Positions 24,786 through 34,064 of a stretch of 64,000 nucleotides of DNA are shown here, piece after piece. Position 1 is the first letter of the stretch, and the number at the start of each line of letters is the position of its first letter. This DNA is from Hyphomicrobiaceae bacterium (GTDB lineage Bacteria > Pseudomonadota > Alphaproteobacteria > Rhizobiales > Hyphomicrobiaceae): positions 62,001-126,000 of the forward strand of contig JALHMB010000006.1 in assembly GCA_022844275.1 (NCBI GenBank). Direction: 5' to 3'. A program made the translations under genes and the position numbers. The notes below the pieces were generated by a model. The model was not told where the DNA came from. It was given only the letters and a program-made list of their open reading frames with translations, and ran no database searches.

Positions 24786-25571
24786 TCAAATGTTGCGCTG
24801 CGAGCCGCCGTCGATCTCGATCGCGGCGCCGTTCATGTAGGCTGCGTGCTCCGACGCGAGGTAGGCGACGAGCTGCGCCACCTCCTGCGGTTTACCGAAG
24901 CGTGGCACGCCCATCTTCGAGAGCAGCACATCCGCAGCCTTCTCGATCGGAACCCCGGCCTGCTCGGCGGCGGAGCGCAGGGAATGCTGAAGGCGACCCG
25001 TCTCGAAGACGCCGGGATTTATGGCGTTGACGCGCACGCCATCACGCACGCCGATGGTGGAGAGCGCCTTCGTGAAATGCAGGAAGGCAGCATTCACCGA
25101 TCCGCCGATGGTGAAATCCGCGCTCGGCATGCGGGCACCGACGCCGACAATGTTGATGATCGTGCCTCCGCTTTTCTTGAGGCGCGGCCAGAGGGCGCGG
25201 CTCATGCGCATGGCGCCGAAGAACTTGAGTCCGAAGCCGCTGTCCCAATCCGCATCCGTCAGCGAAAAGAAATCTCCGCGCTTGGTCGCGCCTGCGGAAT
25301 TGACGAGAACATCGACCGTGCCGAGCGCCGATACGGCCGCCGCTGCCGCGCGCTCGATCTCGGGGATGGACGTGAGGTCCGCGGCATGTGGCGTGGCGCG
25401 CACACCGAAGCGCGATTGCAGAGACGCGGCATTCTCCTCGAGCGCCTTCTTATCGCGGGCGACAAGCACCACGTTCATACCCTCGCCGGCCAGCACTTCG
25501 GCAATGGCCCAACCGAGGCCGCGGCTCGCGCCTGTGACGACCGCATTCTTTCCCTTGAGCCCGAGATCCAT
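24786..25571 (-). CDS. Short-chain dehydrogenase/reductase
   Basis: SDR of 261 residues with TGASRGLG near 13-20, NSAGA, and a C-terminal NGAAIEIDGG. The catalytic region is unusual: the expected Tyr-x3-Lys segment after NIVGVGARMPSADF reads IGGSVNAAFLHFTKAL, so the usual Tyr is not evident. The protein may be non-canonical or inactive as a dehydrogenase. The start at 25571 is fixed by aaggaggaacg immediately upstream; a longer frame to 25985 exists but has no support. First gene of the SDR-AKR-DAO unit, divergent from atzF. Confidence 0.85.
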   Translation of the reverse strand: MDLGLKGKNAVVTGASRGLGWAIAEVLAGEGMNVVLVARDKKALEENAASLQSRFGVRATPHAADLTSIPEIERAAAAAVSALGTVDVLVNSAGATKRGDFFSLTDADWDSGFGLKFFGAMRMSRALWPRLKKSGGTIINIVGVGARMPSADFTIGGSVNAAFLHFTKALSTIGVRDGVRVNAINPGVFETGRLQHSLRSAAEQAGVPIEKAADVLLSKMGVPRFGKPQEVAQLVAYLASEHAAYMNGAAIEIDGGSQRNI

Positions 25572-25838
25572 CGTTCCTCCTTGGGTACTTCTTTTTCCGT
25601 CGCACGCAGCCACGACACGACCAGCTCGGTGGTGGGCGCGAAGCTGCCGATCATCATGGCCGGCACAGAGGCCGGCATCAAGCACGCGCCCGTGCGCGCA
25701 TGGCGCCCCCGCGTGGATCGCCTGCAAATTGAGCAGCCTGGGCAGCGACCATGCTTGCCCTTGCGCGTGGCGCACTGACACGATAGCCCTTGCGCGCAAA
25801 GCCATCCTCGCACGGTCGAATTTTCTCAGGAGCTGCCT

Positions 25839-27626
25839 GTGGCCGAAACGGTCGCTTCCCTGCTCGCCGGACATCGGTCCGGAAAGATTGCGGTTGCCGA
25901 TACGGTCAGCCGGACATTCCGCCGGCTTCGCGATGCCGATGATCCGGCCATCTTCATTTCCGTACGCGACGAGGCGGACATTCAAGCCGAGGCGCGCGCC
26001 CTCCTAGAACGCGATCCGGATACGTTGCCGCTCTATGGCATCCCTGTGGCCGTCAAAGACAATATTGATGTCGCGGGGATGCCGACCACGGCCGCCTGCC
26101 CTGCCTATGCCTACACGCCAAAGACCGACGCCGAAGCCGTCGCACGCCTGCGCCGGGCCGGTGCGCTGATCATCGGCAAGACGAACCTCGACCAGTTCGC
26201 GACCGGTCTCGTCGGCGCGCGCTCGCCCTATGGCATGCCGCGCAATCCGCTCCGGGGCGATCTCGTCTCTGGCGGGTCCAGCTCGGGCTCTGCCGTGGCT
26301 GTGGCGCGTGGTATCGTTCCGCTGGCGCTCGGCACGGATACTGCAGGCTCAGGCCGCGTACCAGCCGGCCTCAACAACATCGTCGGCCTCAAGCCGAGCC
26401 TCGGTCTCATCTCCGCGACAGGCGTTGTGCCAGCCTGCCGCGCGCTCGACACCGTGTCGGTATTCGCCCTCACGACTGAGGATGCCTTTGCGGCCCTCTC
26501 GGTCATGGCGGGTCATGACGAGAGCGATGCCTTCTCCCGCCGGCTGCCTCTCGGGTCGATTGCGGCGATCCCTCCGGCGCTGCGGATTGCCGTGCCGCGT
26601 CTCGCCGACCGCATTCACTTTGGCGACGTGCAAGCGGAGGCGGCCTTCAACGCTGCCATCGAACTGGTGCGCGGGCTCGGTGCGACACTCGTCGAGGTCG
26701 ATCTCACACCTCTCTTCGAGACCGCGCGATTGCTCTATGAAGGCCCCTGGGTCGCCGAGCGCACGGCTGCCGTCGGCGACTTCATCGCCAAACATCCCGA
26801 TGCCGTGCATCCCGTGACCAAGGCGATCATCACCCCCGGCGCCGACAAATCGGCCGTCGACACGTTCCGCGCCTTCTACAAGCTCACGGCCTACCGCGGC
26901 GTTGCCGCGAAGCTGTTCGCCGGCGTCGATGCGTTGATGGTGCCGACATTCCCGCGCCCCGTCAGGGCCGCCGAACTCGATGCCGATCCCATCGGACCAA
27001 ACTCCGGGCTCGGCACGTACACGAACTTCGTCAACCTGCTCGATCTGGCAGGACTCGCCGTTCCCGTCGCACTGACCGCCGACCGCACAGCCTATGGCGT
27101 CACGCTCCTGGCGCCATGCGGCCGCGATGCCTTTCTCGCAAGTCTCGGCGGTGCCATCCACAGCCGCACAGGGCTTACACTCGGCGCCCTCGACACTGCG
27201 CAGCCGCCTCGGGCGCCACCGGCCAGTGCGCTGGCACGGGGCGAGATCGCGATCGCAGTCGTTGGCGCGCACCTCTCGGGAATGCCGCTCAATCAAGAGC
27301 TGACCGCGCTCAACGCCCGCTTCATCGGCGAGGCCAAAACCACGCCGGACTATCGCCTGTTCGCGCTCAAGACTGAGCCACCGAAGCCCGGCCTACTGCG
27401 CATTGCGAGCGGCGCAGGAGCCTCAATCGCCGTTGAGATCTGGGCCTTGCCGGCTGAAGGCTTTGCCTGCTTCGTCGATGCCGTCCCGCCACCACTTTCG
27501 ATCGGCACGCTTCAGCTCGAAGACGGCCGCGCGGTAAAGGGCTTCCTCGTCGAAGCCGAGGCCACCCGCGATGCCCGCGACATTTCAGAATTCGGCGGCT
27601 GGCGCGCCTTCATAGGGTCGCGCTGA
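25839..27626 (+). CDS. atzF: Allophanate hydrolase AtzF
   Basis: Hydrolyses allophanate to two ammonia and two CO2, the last step of urea-amidolyase and s-triazine/cyanuric acid catabolism. It has 595 residues. The amidase-signature domain (about 1-440) has Lys73 in AVKDNIDVAG, the cis-Ser in SGGSSSGSAVAVA (about 147) and the nucleophile in GTDTAGSGR (about 171). A C-terminal domain of about 130 residues (about 460-595: GEIAIAVVGAHLSGMPLNQEL, then GRAVKGFLVEA) is specific to allophanate hydrolases. The GTG start follows a caggag site by seven bases. It converges on the gntR end of the atzGEH operon, ten bases away. No urea carboxylase gene is in the window. Confidence 0.93.
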   Translation: MAETVASLLAGHRSGKIAVADTVSRTFRRLRDADDPAIFISVRDEADIQAEARALLERDPDTLPLYGIPVAVKDNIDVAGMPTTAACPAYAYTPKTDAEAVARLRRAGALIIGKTNLDQFATGLVGARSPYGMPRNPLRGDLVSGGSSSGSAVAVARGIVPLALGTDTAGSGRVPAGLNNIVGLKPSLGLISATGVVPACRALDTVSVFALTTEDAFAALSVMAGHDESDAFSRRLPLGSIAAIPPALRIAVPRLADRIHFGDVQAEAAFNAAIELVRGLGATLVEVDLTPLFETARLLYEGPWVAERTAAVGDFIAKHPDAVHPVTKAIITPGADKSAVDTFRAFYKLTAYRGVAAKLFAGVDALMVPTFPRPVRAAELDADPIGPNSGLGTYTNFVNLLDLAGLAVPVALTADRTAYGVTLLAPCGRDAFLASLGGAIHSRTGLTLGALDTAQPPRAPPASALARGEIAIAVVGAHLSGMPLNQELTALNARFIGEAKTTPDYRLFALKTEPPKPGLLRIASGAGASIAVEIWALPAEGFACFVDAVPPPLSIGTLQLEDGRAVKGFLVEAEATRDARDISEFGGWRAFIGSR

Positions 27627-27635
27627 AGACCCGGG

Positions 27636-28325
27636 TCAACCCGCGCGATAAGTCGAGTAGGCGTCGTGCACGTAGCCGATGTGCGCCTTCATGGCCGCTG
27701 CCGCCCGATCAGCCTTGCCATCGATGATTGCCTTGACGATCGCCTCGTGCTCGGCGTGCGACCGGGCGAGACGGCCAAGTGTGCGGAATTGCGCACGGCT
27801 GAAGGGCGCGATACGCGCCCGCGTCTCCAAAGTCAACCGCTCCAGATAGTCGTTGTGGCAGCCCGCATAGATGACCGCATGGAACTGCTCGTTGAGCTCG
27901 TGGTAGCGCTGCGGATCACCGGCGCGCACAACCCGTAGCAGCGCCGCGTGCGCGCGCTTCAGCTCCGTCTTCTCGGGAGCTGTCATCCGCTCGGCAGAAA
28001 AGCCCGCACAAAGGCACTCGAGCTCGCGCAAGGCCTCGAACATGCCGGCAAGCTGGCTTTCCGTCGCACGCGCAACCACGGCACTGCGATGAGGCCGCGC
28101 CTCGACGAGACCGCTCGCGACCAGCAAACGGATGGCTTCCCGAACTGGCGTGCGCGAGACATCGAAGCGCTTCGCGAGTTCCGCCTCCTCGAGCGACACA
28201 CCCGGCGCCAGCGCACCACGGACGATGTCGTCCGCGAGCTGCTCGCGCAGGCGCGCCGCCAGCGTCTTTGCAACAACTGCTCCCGGCACGCCATCGCTAT
28301 CCGAAAGCTCCTGCAGCTTGGGCAT
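27636..28325 (-). CDS. GntR family regulator, FCD subfamily
   Basis: A 229-residue regulator. The N-terminal GntR winged helix (about 18-85) contains LREQLADDIVRGALAPGVSLEEAELAKRF and SRTPVREAIRLLVASGLV. A C-terminal FCD ligand-binding domain has the Asp/His metal positions in HELNEQFHAVIYAG, HNDYLERL and SHAEHEAIVKAI. It starts 14 bases after atzH and is the last gene of the importer-atz operon, so it is probably autoregulated. The palindrome at 35859-35880 upstream of the operon is a candidate operator. I chose ATG at 28325; an in-frame GTG lies two codons upstream. Confidence 0.88.
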   Translation of the reverse strand: MPKLQELSDSDGVPGAVVAKTLAARLREQLADDIVRGALAPGVSLEEAELAKRFDVSRTPVREAIRLLVASGLVEARPHRSAVVARATESQLAGMFEALRELECLCAGFSAERMTAPEKTELKRAHAALLRVVRAGDPQRYHELNEQFHAVIYAGCHNDYLERLTLETRARIAPFSRAQFRTLGRLARSHAEHEAIVKAIIDGKADRAAAAMKAHIGYVHDAYSTYRAG

Positions 28326-28339
28326 GCGATTCACCGGGA

Positions 28340-28729
28340 CTATGCGGGTTTGTCGATGATGCTGACGTGGGCGGCAACAATGAACCAGCCGTCCGGAAAG
28401 CGGACCCACGTCTGCATCTGCCTGCCGATCTTGCGATCGCCCATGATCTCACGGTGGAACAGCGTCGAGGCCGTGGCACAGTCGCGGCCGTAGGTCGTGA
28501 TGACCGTACGATCGATCGTGCGTTCGAGATTGACAGCCGGCCGCGCCTGACGAAATGCCAGGATCTCGTCGGAGCCATAGAGATTCTCGCCGATGCCGTA
28601 GCGGATCGTCTGCGGCGCCTTGCGGAAGAGCGAAGTCAGCGTCTCGACATCGTTCGTCGTCAACGCCTTCTCGTAACGCTCGAAGAGCGCGCTCACCTCG
28701 GCAACGACGTCGGGGAGATTTATTTCCAT
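28340..28729 (-). CDS. atzH: AtzH-like (HpxZ-like, SnoaL/NTF2 fold) protein
   Basis: A 129-residue protein of the cone-shaped NTF2 fold that matches AtzH/HpxZ: LPDVVAEVSALFERYEKAL, FRKAPQTIRYGIGENLYGSDEILAFR and MQTWVRFPDGWFIVAAHVSII. In Pseudomonas sp. ADP, AtzH acts between AtzE and AtzF, decarboxylating 1,3-dicarboxyurea to allophanate; in Klebsiella, hpxZ belongs to the oxalurate genes. It starts ten bases after atzE. The gene order atzG-atzE-atzH is kept. Which of the two pathways applies cannot be decided from this gene. Confidence 0.87.
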   Translation of the reverse strand: MEINLPDVVAEVSALFERYEKALTTNDVETLTSLFRKAPQTIRYGIGENLYGSDEILAFRQARPAVNLERTIDRTVITTYGRDCATASTLFHREIMGDRKIGRQMQTWVRFPDGWFIVAAHVSIIDKPA

Positions 28730-28739
28730 TCTTTTTGTC

Positions 28740-30125
28740 CTACAGCGGTGGGCGCGGCGACTTCACGACCTGAGCGGCCTCCAGATGATGCGCGATACGC
28801 AGCGCGATATCCTCGCGCCAAGGCGCGGCGATGATCTGTACGCCAATCGGGAGCGGCTGCAAAGGTACGGGCACGCACGCGACCGGCAGGCCGATGAACG
28901 AGATCGGCTGGGTGTAGATGCCGATGTTCGCGCGGAGCGGCACCTCGGCCCCTTCGAGCATCATGGTCTGCTGACCGAGGCGAGGTGCGACCATGGGTGT
29001 TGCCGGCGCCAGGATCGCGTCATAGCGCTCGAAGAGCTTGAGCACTTCCTCGCGATACCAGCGCCGGAATTTCTGCGCCTTAGTAACAAGAGACGCCGGG
29101 ATCATCGCGCCCGAGATCAGCCGGTCGCGCGTCGCCGGGTCGAAATCTCCCGCGCGCGTGCGCAAACGATCGAGATGCAGCGCGGCACCTTCGCTGGTCG
29201 TGATGATGAAAGCCGCAGCCCGCGCCCGCGCAGCTTCGGGTATCTCGATGCGCTCGTTGGCATCGAGAGCCTTGGCCACCGTCGCGAGTGCCGAAAGCGC
29301 CTCGGCGCTCGCCCCACGCTCGAAATAGCCGCCGGCCACCGCGATCCGCAAGCCACCAATGCCTGACCCTAGCGTCGGCACCGCAGGCTCCGGCGCGCGT
29401 GTCGTGCAGACGGGATCCTCGGCATCCGGCCCCTGCATGGCATCGTAGGCGAGCGCGAGGTCGCGCGTGCTGCGCGCCAGTGGTCCGAGATGATCGAGGC
29501 TCGCCACGAACGGAAATGTGCGCGCGCGCGTCAGGCGGCCGTAAGTCGGCTTCAAGCCGAACAGGCCGCAGAACGACGAGGGCACGCGGATCGAGCCGTT
29601 CGTATCCGAGCCGAGCGAAAGTGGCACGAGCCCACCGGCCACCGATCCGCCCGAGCCACCCGAGGATCCACCCGTCATACGCCCGGTGTCATGCGGATTG
29701 CGCGATGGGCCATCGTGCACGTTCTCGCCGGTGAAGTCGTAAGCGTATTCGCCCATGTTGAGCGCGCCCAGCAGGATCGCGCCCGCAGCTTCCAAGCGCT
29801 CGATCAGTGGCGAGTCCGACGAAGCGGGCGCGCGATCGCGATTGATCTTGGAGCCCGAGAGCGTCGGGACGCCGGCGACGTCGAAGAGGTTCTTCACCGC
29901 GAAGGGGACACCGGCAAGCGGGCCGAGAGGTTGTCCCGCCGCACGCACCGCATCGACAGCGCGGGCCTTGGCGCGGGCGCGCTCCTTCGTGACGGTGGTA
30001 AAGGCATTGAGCGCGCCATCGTGCTTCTCGATGCGCGCGATCGCAGCTTCCGTCACTGCAATCGCACTCGTGCGCCCTGGCGATACTGCTTCCGCGATCT
30101 CCGCGGCTGTCGAGAATGCCTCCAT
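28740..30125 (-). CDS. atzE: AtzE-like amidase (1-carboxybiuret hydrolase catalytic subunit family)
   Basis: A 461-residue amidase-signature enzyme with the Ser-cisSer-Lys triad: Lys78 in FAVKNLFDV, Ser154 in TGGSSGGSGGSVA and Ser178 in GSDTNGSIR. In AtzE the substrate is 1-carboxybiuret, giving 1,3-dicarboxyurea and ammonia. The paralogue HpxY is tied to oxalurate. It begins three bases after atzG, and AtzE needs AtzG for stability, which supports this assignment over a generic GatA-like amidase. Length and motif order are normal. Cytoplasmic. Confidence 0.88.
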   Translation of the reverse strand: MEAFSTAAEIAEAVSPGRTSAIAVTEAAIARIEKHDGALNAFTTVTKERARAKARAVDAVRAAGQPLGPLAGVPFAVKNLFDVAGVPTLSGSKINRDRAPASSDSPLIERLEAAGAILLGALNMGEYAYDFTGENVHDGPSRNPHDTGRMTGGSSGGSGGSVAGGLVPLSLGSDTNGSIRVPSSFCGLFGLKPTYGRLTRARTFPFVASLDHLGPLARSTRDLALAYDAMQGPDAEDPVCTTRAPEPAVPTLGSGIGGLRIAVAGGYFERGASAEALSALATVAKALDANERIEIPEAARARAAAFIITTSEGAALHLDRLRTRAGDFDPATRDRLISGAMIPASLVTKAQKFRRWYREEVLKLFERYDAILAPATPMVAPRLGQQTMMLEGAEVPLRANIGIYTQPISFIGLPVACVPVPLQPLPIGVQIIAAPWREDIALRIAHHLEAAQVVKSPRPPL

Positions 30126-30128
30126 GGC

Positions 30129-30320
30129 TCAAGCCTCGAACACAGGTGCAGGCTCGGCCTCATCCGGCAGCTCGAATTCGGCAACCGTATTGGCGAGCCG
30201 CAGCGAGACGGCGAGATTGGCGCGGATCGACGGCATCCAGGCATCTTCGAGCGAAATGCCGAGCGCCACGGCCGCGCTCCTTATGTAGGCCTCTAAGGCC
30301 TTGTCATCGATCTCGCCCAC
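30129..30320 (-). CDS. atzG: AtzG-like (DUF4089) small subunit
   Basis: A 63-residue protein, VGEIDDKALEAYIRSAAVAL then the NLAVSLRLANTVAEFELPDE end, the pattern of DUF4089. AtzG is the small GatC-like partner that wraps AtzE and stabilises it. The GTG start at 30320 is supported by ggggag about eight bases upstream. A longer open frame to 30431 would overlap the ABC ATPase gene and is rejected. It sits 16 bases after the ATPase stop and three before atzE. Confidence 0.85.
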   Translation of the reverse strand: MGEIDDKALEAYIRSAAVALGISLEDAWMPSIRANLAVSLRLANTVAEFELPDEAEPAPVFEA

Positions 30321-30336
30321 TCCCAACTCCCCTCGA

Positions 30337-32136
30337 CTACAGCGGCGGATGCGGAATGGCCGACAGCAGCTCGCGCGTATAGGCGGCTGCCGGCGCGCCG
30401 AGCACCTGCTCGGTCGGCCCTTCCTCGACAATGCGACCCGCCTGCATGACGATCACGCGGTCGCACAGCAACCGCACCACATTAAGGTCGTGCGACACGA
30501 AGAGATAGCTCATGCCGAGCTGTTCCTTCAGATCCTGAAGCAGGTTCAGGACCACGGCCTGCACGGAGACATCGAGCGCCGCCGTCGGCTCGTCGAGAAT
30601 GACGAGATCCGGCTTCAGCGCGATGGCGCGCGCAATGCCGACGCGAGCCTTCTGGCCGCCCGAAAGCTGATGCGGAAAGCGATCCAGAAACTCGAGCGGC
30701 AGGCCGACCAGCGTCGCAAGCTCCTCGCAACGCATGCGCAGCTCTTTCGAGCTCATGGATGCCCCCATGCGCAGTATCGGATCGGCGATCGCGCGAGCAG
30801 CAGTGAAGCGCGGATTGAGGCTTTCCGTCGGGTCCTGGAAAACCATCTGGATGCGCTTCCTGTGCGGCAGGCGCGCGAACTGTCGCGCGGGTATTGCCCC
30901 GATGTCCTCACCGTCGAATAGAATTTTCCCGCCGCTCTTGTCGATGAGCCGCATGACCATCGTCGAGGTCGTCGACTTGCCGCAGCCGGACTCACCGACC
31001 AGGCCGACGCTCTCCCCGCGCTGGACCGCAAAGCTGATGCCATCCACCGCGCGGAACACCGGCGGCGGTGCATCTGGTGCAGGCGCCGCACCATTGCGCT
31101 TGAAGATGGCCTTGAGGCCACCGCCACCGCTCACGTCTTTGCGCGGGTATTCTTTGACGAGACCCTCCACCACCAGGAGCGGCTTGTCGCTCGAAGTCGT
31201 GTGAGACGCACCATTCGCGCCATTCGCACGCGAACTTGTACGGGCGGCCGTGCGGGCGGCACCCTCTTCCTCTGGCAGGAGATCGGAAAGCGTAACGCCG
31301 AGGCGCGGCGTCGCCCGTACAAGCTTTCGAGTGTAGGGATGACTAGGTGCTGAAAATATCGCGTGGGAATTGGCCGTTTCGACGACGCGCCCCTTCTCCA
31401 TGACCACGACACGGTCGCAGTAGGCGGCAGCGAGCCCGAGATCGTGCGTAATGAGGATCGTCGACATGCCTCGCTCTCGCGTCAGCTCGACCACGAGGTC
31501 CATCACCGTCTTCTGCGTCGTCACATCGAGGCCGGTTGTCGGCTCGTCGGCGATCAGAAGCTGCGGCCGGCACGCAAGCGCGAGTGCGATCACAACGCGC
31601 TGGCACATGCCACCCGACAGCTCGAACGGATAGGCATGGTAGCGCTCGTCGGGCCGAGCAATGCGCACCTGCTCAAGAATGGCGACGGCCTTCGACTTGG
31701 CATCGTCCGCGCCGGCCTGGGCGTGCTGGCGCAGCACGTCCTCGATCTGATGCCCGACCTTGCGTATAGGATTGAGCGCGGTACGGGGGTTCTGGAAGAT
31801 CATGGAGATCTCCCGCCCCCTGAGGTCGCGCATCTCACGCTCGCTGGCCTTGCCCACATCGACGCCACCGAAGGTGATGGTGCCGTCGGCAATCCGCCCG
31901 GCGCGATCGAGAATGCGCATGACCGCGTAGGACGTCACGGATTTGCCCGAGCCCGACTCGCCGACGATGGCCACGGTCTCGCCCTTCCCGACCGTCACAT
32001 CGACATGCTTGACGGCCTCGACGGTTCCACGCCGGGTCGAGAACTCGACTGTGAGGTCGCGCACGTCAAGGAGCGGAATCTCCGCCGGTGCGTTGGGTAT
32101 TGCTGCTGCCGTTGCTGCTGTCATGGTCAGCCTCAC
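30337..32136 (-). CDS. Dipeptide-type ABC importer, fused two-domain ATPase
   Basis: A 599-residue double ATPase (OppD and OppF fused, as in GsiA/YejF). The first nucleotide-binding domain (about 20-285) has GESGSGKS and LSGGMCQRV with DEPTTGLD. The second (about 325-590) has [22 protein letters not shown] and DEPTAALD. It energises import through the two permeases upstream. The GTG at 32136 overlaps the permease stop (GTGA), implying translational coupling; ATG at 32124 is the alternative. Cytoplasmic, membrane-associated. Confidence 0.92.
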   Translation of the reverse strand: MRLTMTAATAAAIPNAPAEIPLLDVRDLTVEFSTRRGTVEAVKHVDVTVGKGETVAIVGESGSGKSVTSYAVMRILDRAGRIADGTITFGGVDVGKASEREMRDLRGREISMIFQNPRTALNPIRKVGHQIEDVLRQHAQAGADDAKSKAVAILEQVRIARPDERYHAYPFELSGGMCQRVVIALALACRPQLLIADEPTTGLDVTTQKTVMDLVVELTRERGMSTILITHDLGLAAAYCDRVVVMEKGRVVETANSHAIFSAPSHPYTRKLVRATPRLGVTLSDLLPEEEGAARTAARTSSRANGANGASHTTSSDKPLLVVEGLVKEYPRKDVSGGGGLKAIFKRNGAAPAPDAPPPVFRAVDGISFAVQRGESVGLVGESGCGKSTTSTMVMRLIDKSGGKILFDGEDIGAIPARQFARLPHRKRIQMVFQDPTESLNPRFTAARAIADPILRMGASMSSKELRMRCEELATLVGLPLEFLDRFPHQLSGGQKARVGIARAIALKPDLVILDEPTAALDVSVQAVVLNLLQDLKEQLGMSYLFVSHDLNVVRLLCDRVIVMQAGRIVEEGPTEQVLGAPAAAYTRELLSAIPHPPL

Positions 32137-33020
32137 GTGCGCCGCTGCGGGTCGATGATGTCGCGCAGACCATCACCGAGCAGATTGAAGCAGAAGACTG
32201 CGAGCATGAGCGCGAGGCCGGGGAAGAAAGCGATCCACCACTCGCCCGACACCATGAACGCGGCGCCCTCGGCAACCATGATGCCCCACTCAGGAGTCGG
32301 CGGACGCACACCGAGACCGATGAACGAGAGACCGGCGGCATTGAGGATCGCGTAGCCCATGGTCAGCGACATCTGCACGACCATGATCGGCATGATATTC
32401 GGCAGAATGTGCCCGAGCAGGATGCGGAACTCGCCATTGCCGGAGAGGCGCGCTGCCTGCACGAAACCTGCTTCGCGCCGCACGTTCGCCTCTGCGCGCG
32501 CAATACGCGCATAGAGCGGGAAGTTCACGATCGCTGTCGCCAGCACGATGTTCTCGACCGTATTGCCGAGCGCCGCGACGATGCCCATGGCGAGCACGAA
32601 CAGCGGGAAGGCCATGATCGTGTCGGCAATTCGGCTGACAATGCGGTCCGTCCAGCCGCCGAAGAATCCCGCAGCGACGCCGGCGAGCCCGCCCATGAGA
32701 AAGACCAGCGCGACAGAGAACACGGCGATGGCAAAATCGAGCCGCGTCGCCACGATCACACGACTGAACACATCGCGGCCGAGCTGATCCGTACCGAACC
32801 AGTGTCGCGCCGAGGGGCCCTGCAAAGCCGAAGTCGTATTGCTCGCCAGGGGATCGTAGGGGACGACATACGGCCCGATTAGCGCGGCCAGGACGATGAG
32901 CAGGAAAAGCCCGAAAGCGAATCCCGTCACCTTGTTCTCGCCGATGACGTACTGCGCGTGCTTCAGTATGGCCACAATGCCATGCGTCGGCTCGGAGGAG
33001 GATGCTGCGGTTTCGCTCAT
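32133..33020 (-). CDS. Dipeptide-type ABC permease (DppC-like)
   Basis: A 295-residue inner-membrane permease. The N-terminal segment (FGLFLLIVLAALIGPYVVPYDP) and the HWFGTDQLGRDVFSRV motif are typical of the DppC half, with about six membrane spans. The coupling loop contains YARIARAEANVRREAGFVQAARLSG. It overlaps the DppB-like gene by ATGA and the ATPase gene by GTGA, so the three are coupled. The substrate is set by the binding protein upstream. Confidence 0.92.
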   Translation of the reverse strand: MSETAASSSEPTHGIVAILKHAQYVIGENKVTGFAFGLFLLIVLAALIGPYVVPYDPLASNTTSALQGPSARHWFGTDQLGRDVFSRVIVATRLDFAIAVFSVALVFLMGGLAGVAAGFFGGWTDRIVSRIADTIMAFPLFVLAMGIVAALGNTVENIVLATAIVNFPLYARIARAEANVRREAGFVQAARLSGNGEFRILLGHILPNIMPIMVVQMSLTMGYAILNAAGLSFIGLGVRPPTPEWGIMVAEGAAFMVSGEWWIAFFPGLALMLAVFCFNLLGDGLRDIIDPQRRT

Positions 33021-34030
33021 GCCTCGATCCTCACGCGCGGATCGATGAGCCCGTAGAGGATATCGATCAAGAGATTGAGCACCACGTACATCACCGCCAT
33101 GGTGAGCACAAAGCCCTGCACAGGCGCGAAATCGGACGCGATCAGCGCCTCGACGGCATAGGAGCCGATACCCGGCCAGGCGAACACCTTCTCGACCAGC
33201 ACGTTGGCGCCGAGCAGGAAGGAGAACACCATGCCGAGCGTCGTGATGACAGGCAGCATGGCATTACGGAAGGCGTAGGTGACGACGACGGTACTCGGCG
33301 AGAGCCCGCTCGCTTTAGCCGTGCGCACGAACTCCGATCCGAGAACAGCCAGCATGGAAGCGCGCGTCATGCGTGCGATAGGCGCCAGCGCGAAGATGGC
33401 GAGGGTTGCCGCGGGCAGGATGAGCTGCTTCAGGCTCGCGACGAATGTCTCACCATCGCGCGCGATGAGACTGTCGATCAGATAGAAGCCGGTCACCTGC
33501 GGCGGCGCACTGAAGTAGACGTCGAGACGCCCGAGCGGCGCCGGCGCGACGCCGAGCAGATAGTAGAAGAAATAGACCAGCAGGAGACCGGTGAAGAATA
33601 CCGGCAGCGACACACCGGCCGTCGTGACAATGCGGCAGGTATGATCGAGCAATGACCCTGGGTTCGTCGCCGCAAGAATACCCAGCGGCACGGCGATGAG
33701 AACCGATACGATCAGCCCCAGCAGAGTGAGTTCCGCCGAGGCCGGCAAGCGAGACATGATCTCCGCGGCAACGGGCTGGCCGGTCGTCAGCGCCACGCCC
33801 ATGTCGCCGCGCGCGAGATCTTTGACGTACCGTACGAACTGCTGCGGCAGGGGCTGGTCCAGCCCAAGCTGCTTCCTGATCTGGTCAACGGCTTCCTGAG
33901 TTGCCGCGGGGCCGGCGAAGTACGCTGCCGGATCCCCCGGAAGCGCACGCGTCAGCAGGAATGTGACGATCACGACGCCGATCAGGCTCGGGATCGCAAG
34001 CATGAGACGCTTCAGCACCATTCCCAGCAT
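33017..34030 (-). CDS. Dipeptide-type ABC permease (DppB-like)
   Basis: A 337-residue permease with the DppB start (VLKRLMLAIPSLIGVVIVTFLLTRALPGDPAAYFAG) and the coupling loop FVRTAKASGLSPSTVVVTYAFRNAMLPVITTLG near 235-265. The periplasmic region between 150 and 200 is longer than in many family members. It follows the binding-protein gene by 34 bases. Confidence 0.92.
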   Translation of the reverse strand: MLGMVLKRLMLAIPSLIGVVIVTFLLTRALPGDPAAYFAGPAATQEAVDQIRKQLGLDQPLPQQFVRYVKDLARGDMGVALTTGQPVAAEIMSRLPASAELTLLGLIVSVLIAVPLGILAATNPGSLLDHTCRIVTTAGVSLPVFFTGLLLVYFFYYLLGVAPAPLGRLDVYFSAPPQVTGFYLIDSLIARDGETFVASLKQLILPAATLAIFALAPIARMTRASMLAVLGSEFVRTAKASGLSPSTVVVTYAFRNAMLPVITTLGMVFSFLLGANVLVEKVFAWPGIGSYAVEALIASDFAPVQGFVLTMAVMYVVLNLLIDILYGLIDPRVRIEA

Positions 34031-34064
34031 TGCCGACCTCCTCGTCGAAGCCGTGACGGAATTC

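Noticed and set aside
25572-25985. N-terminal extension of the SDR gene upstream of 25571
   Set aside because: A strong aaggagg site fixes the start at 25571 and homology begins there; the extension covers the divergent atzF promoter and start.
30321-30431. Longer N-terminus for AtzG
   Set aside because: It would overlap the ABC ATPase gene by about 95 bases; the GTG at 30320 has its own ribosome-binding site and fits the DUF4089 length.
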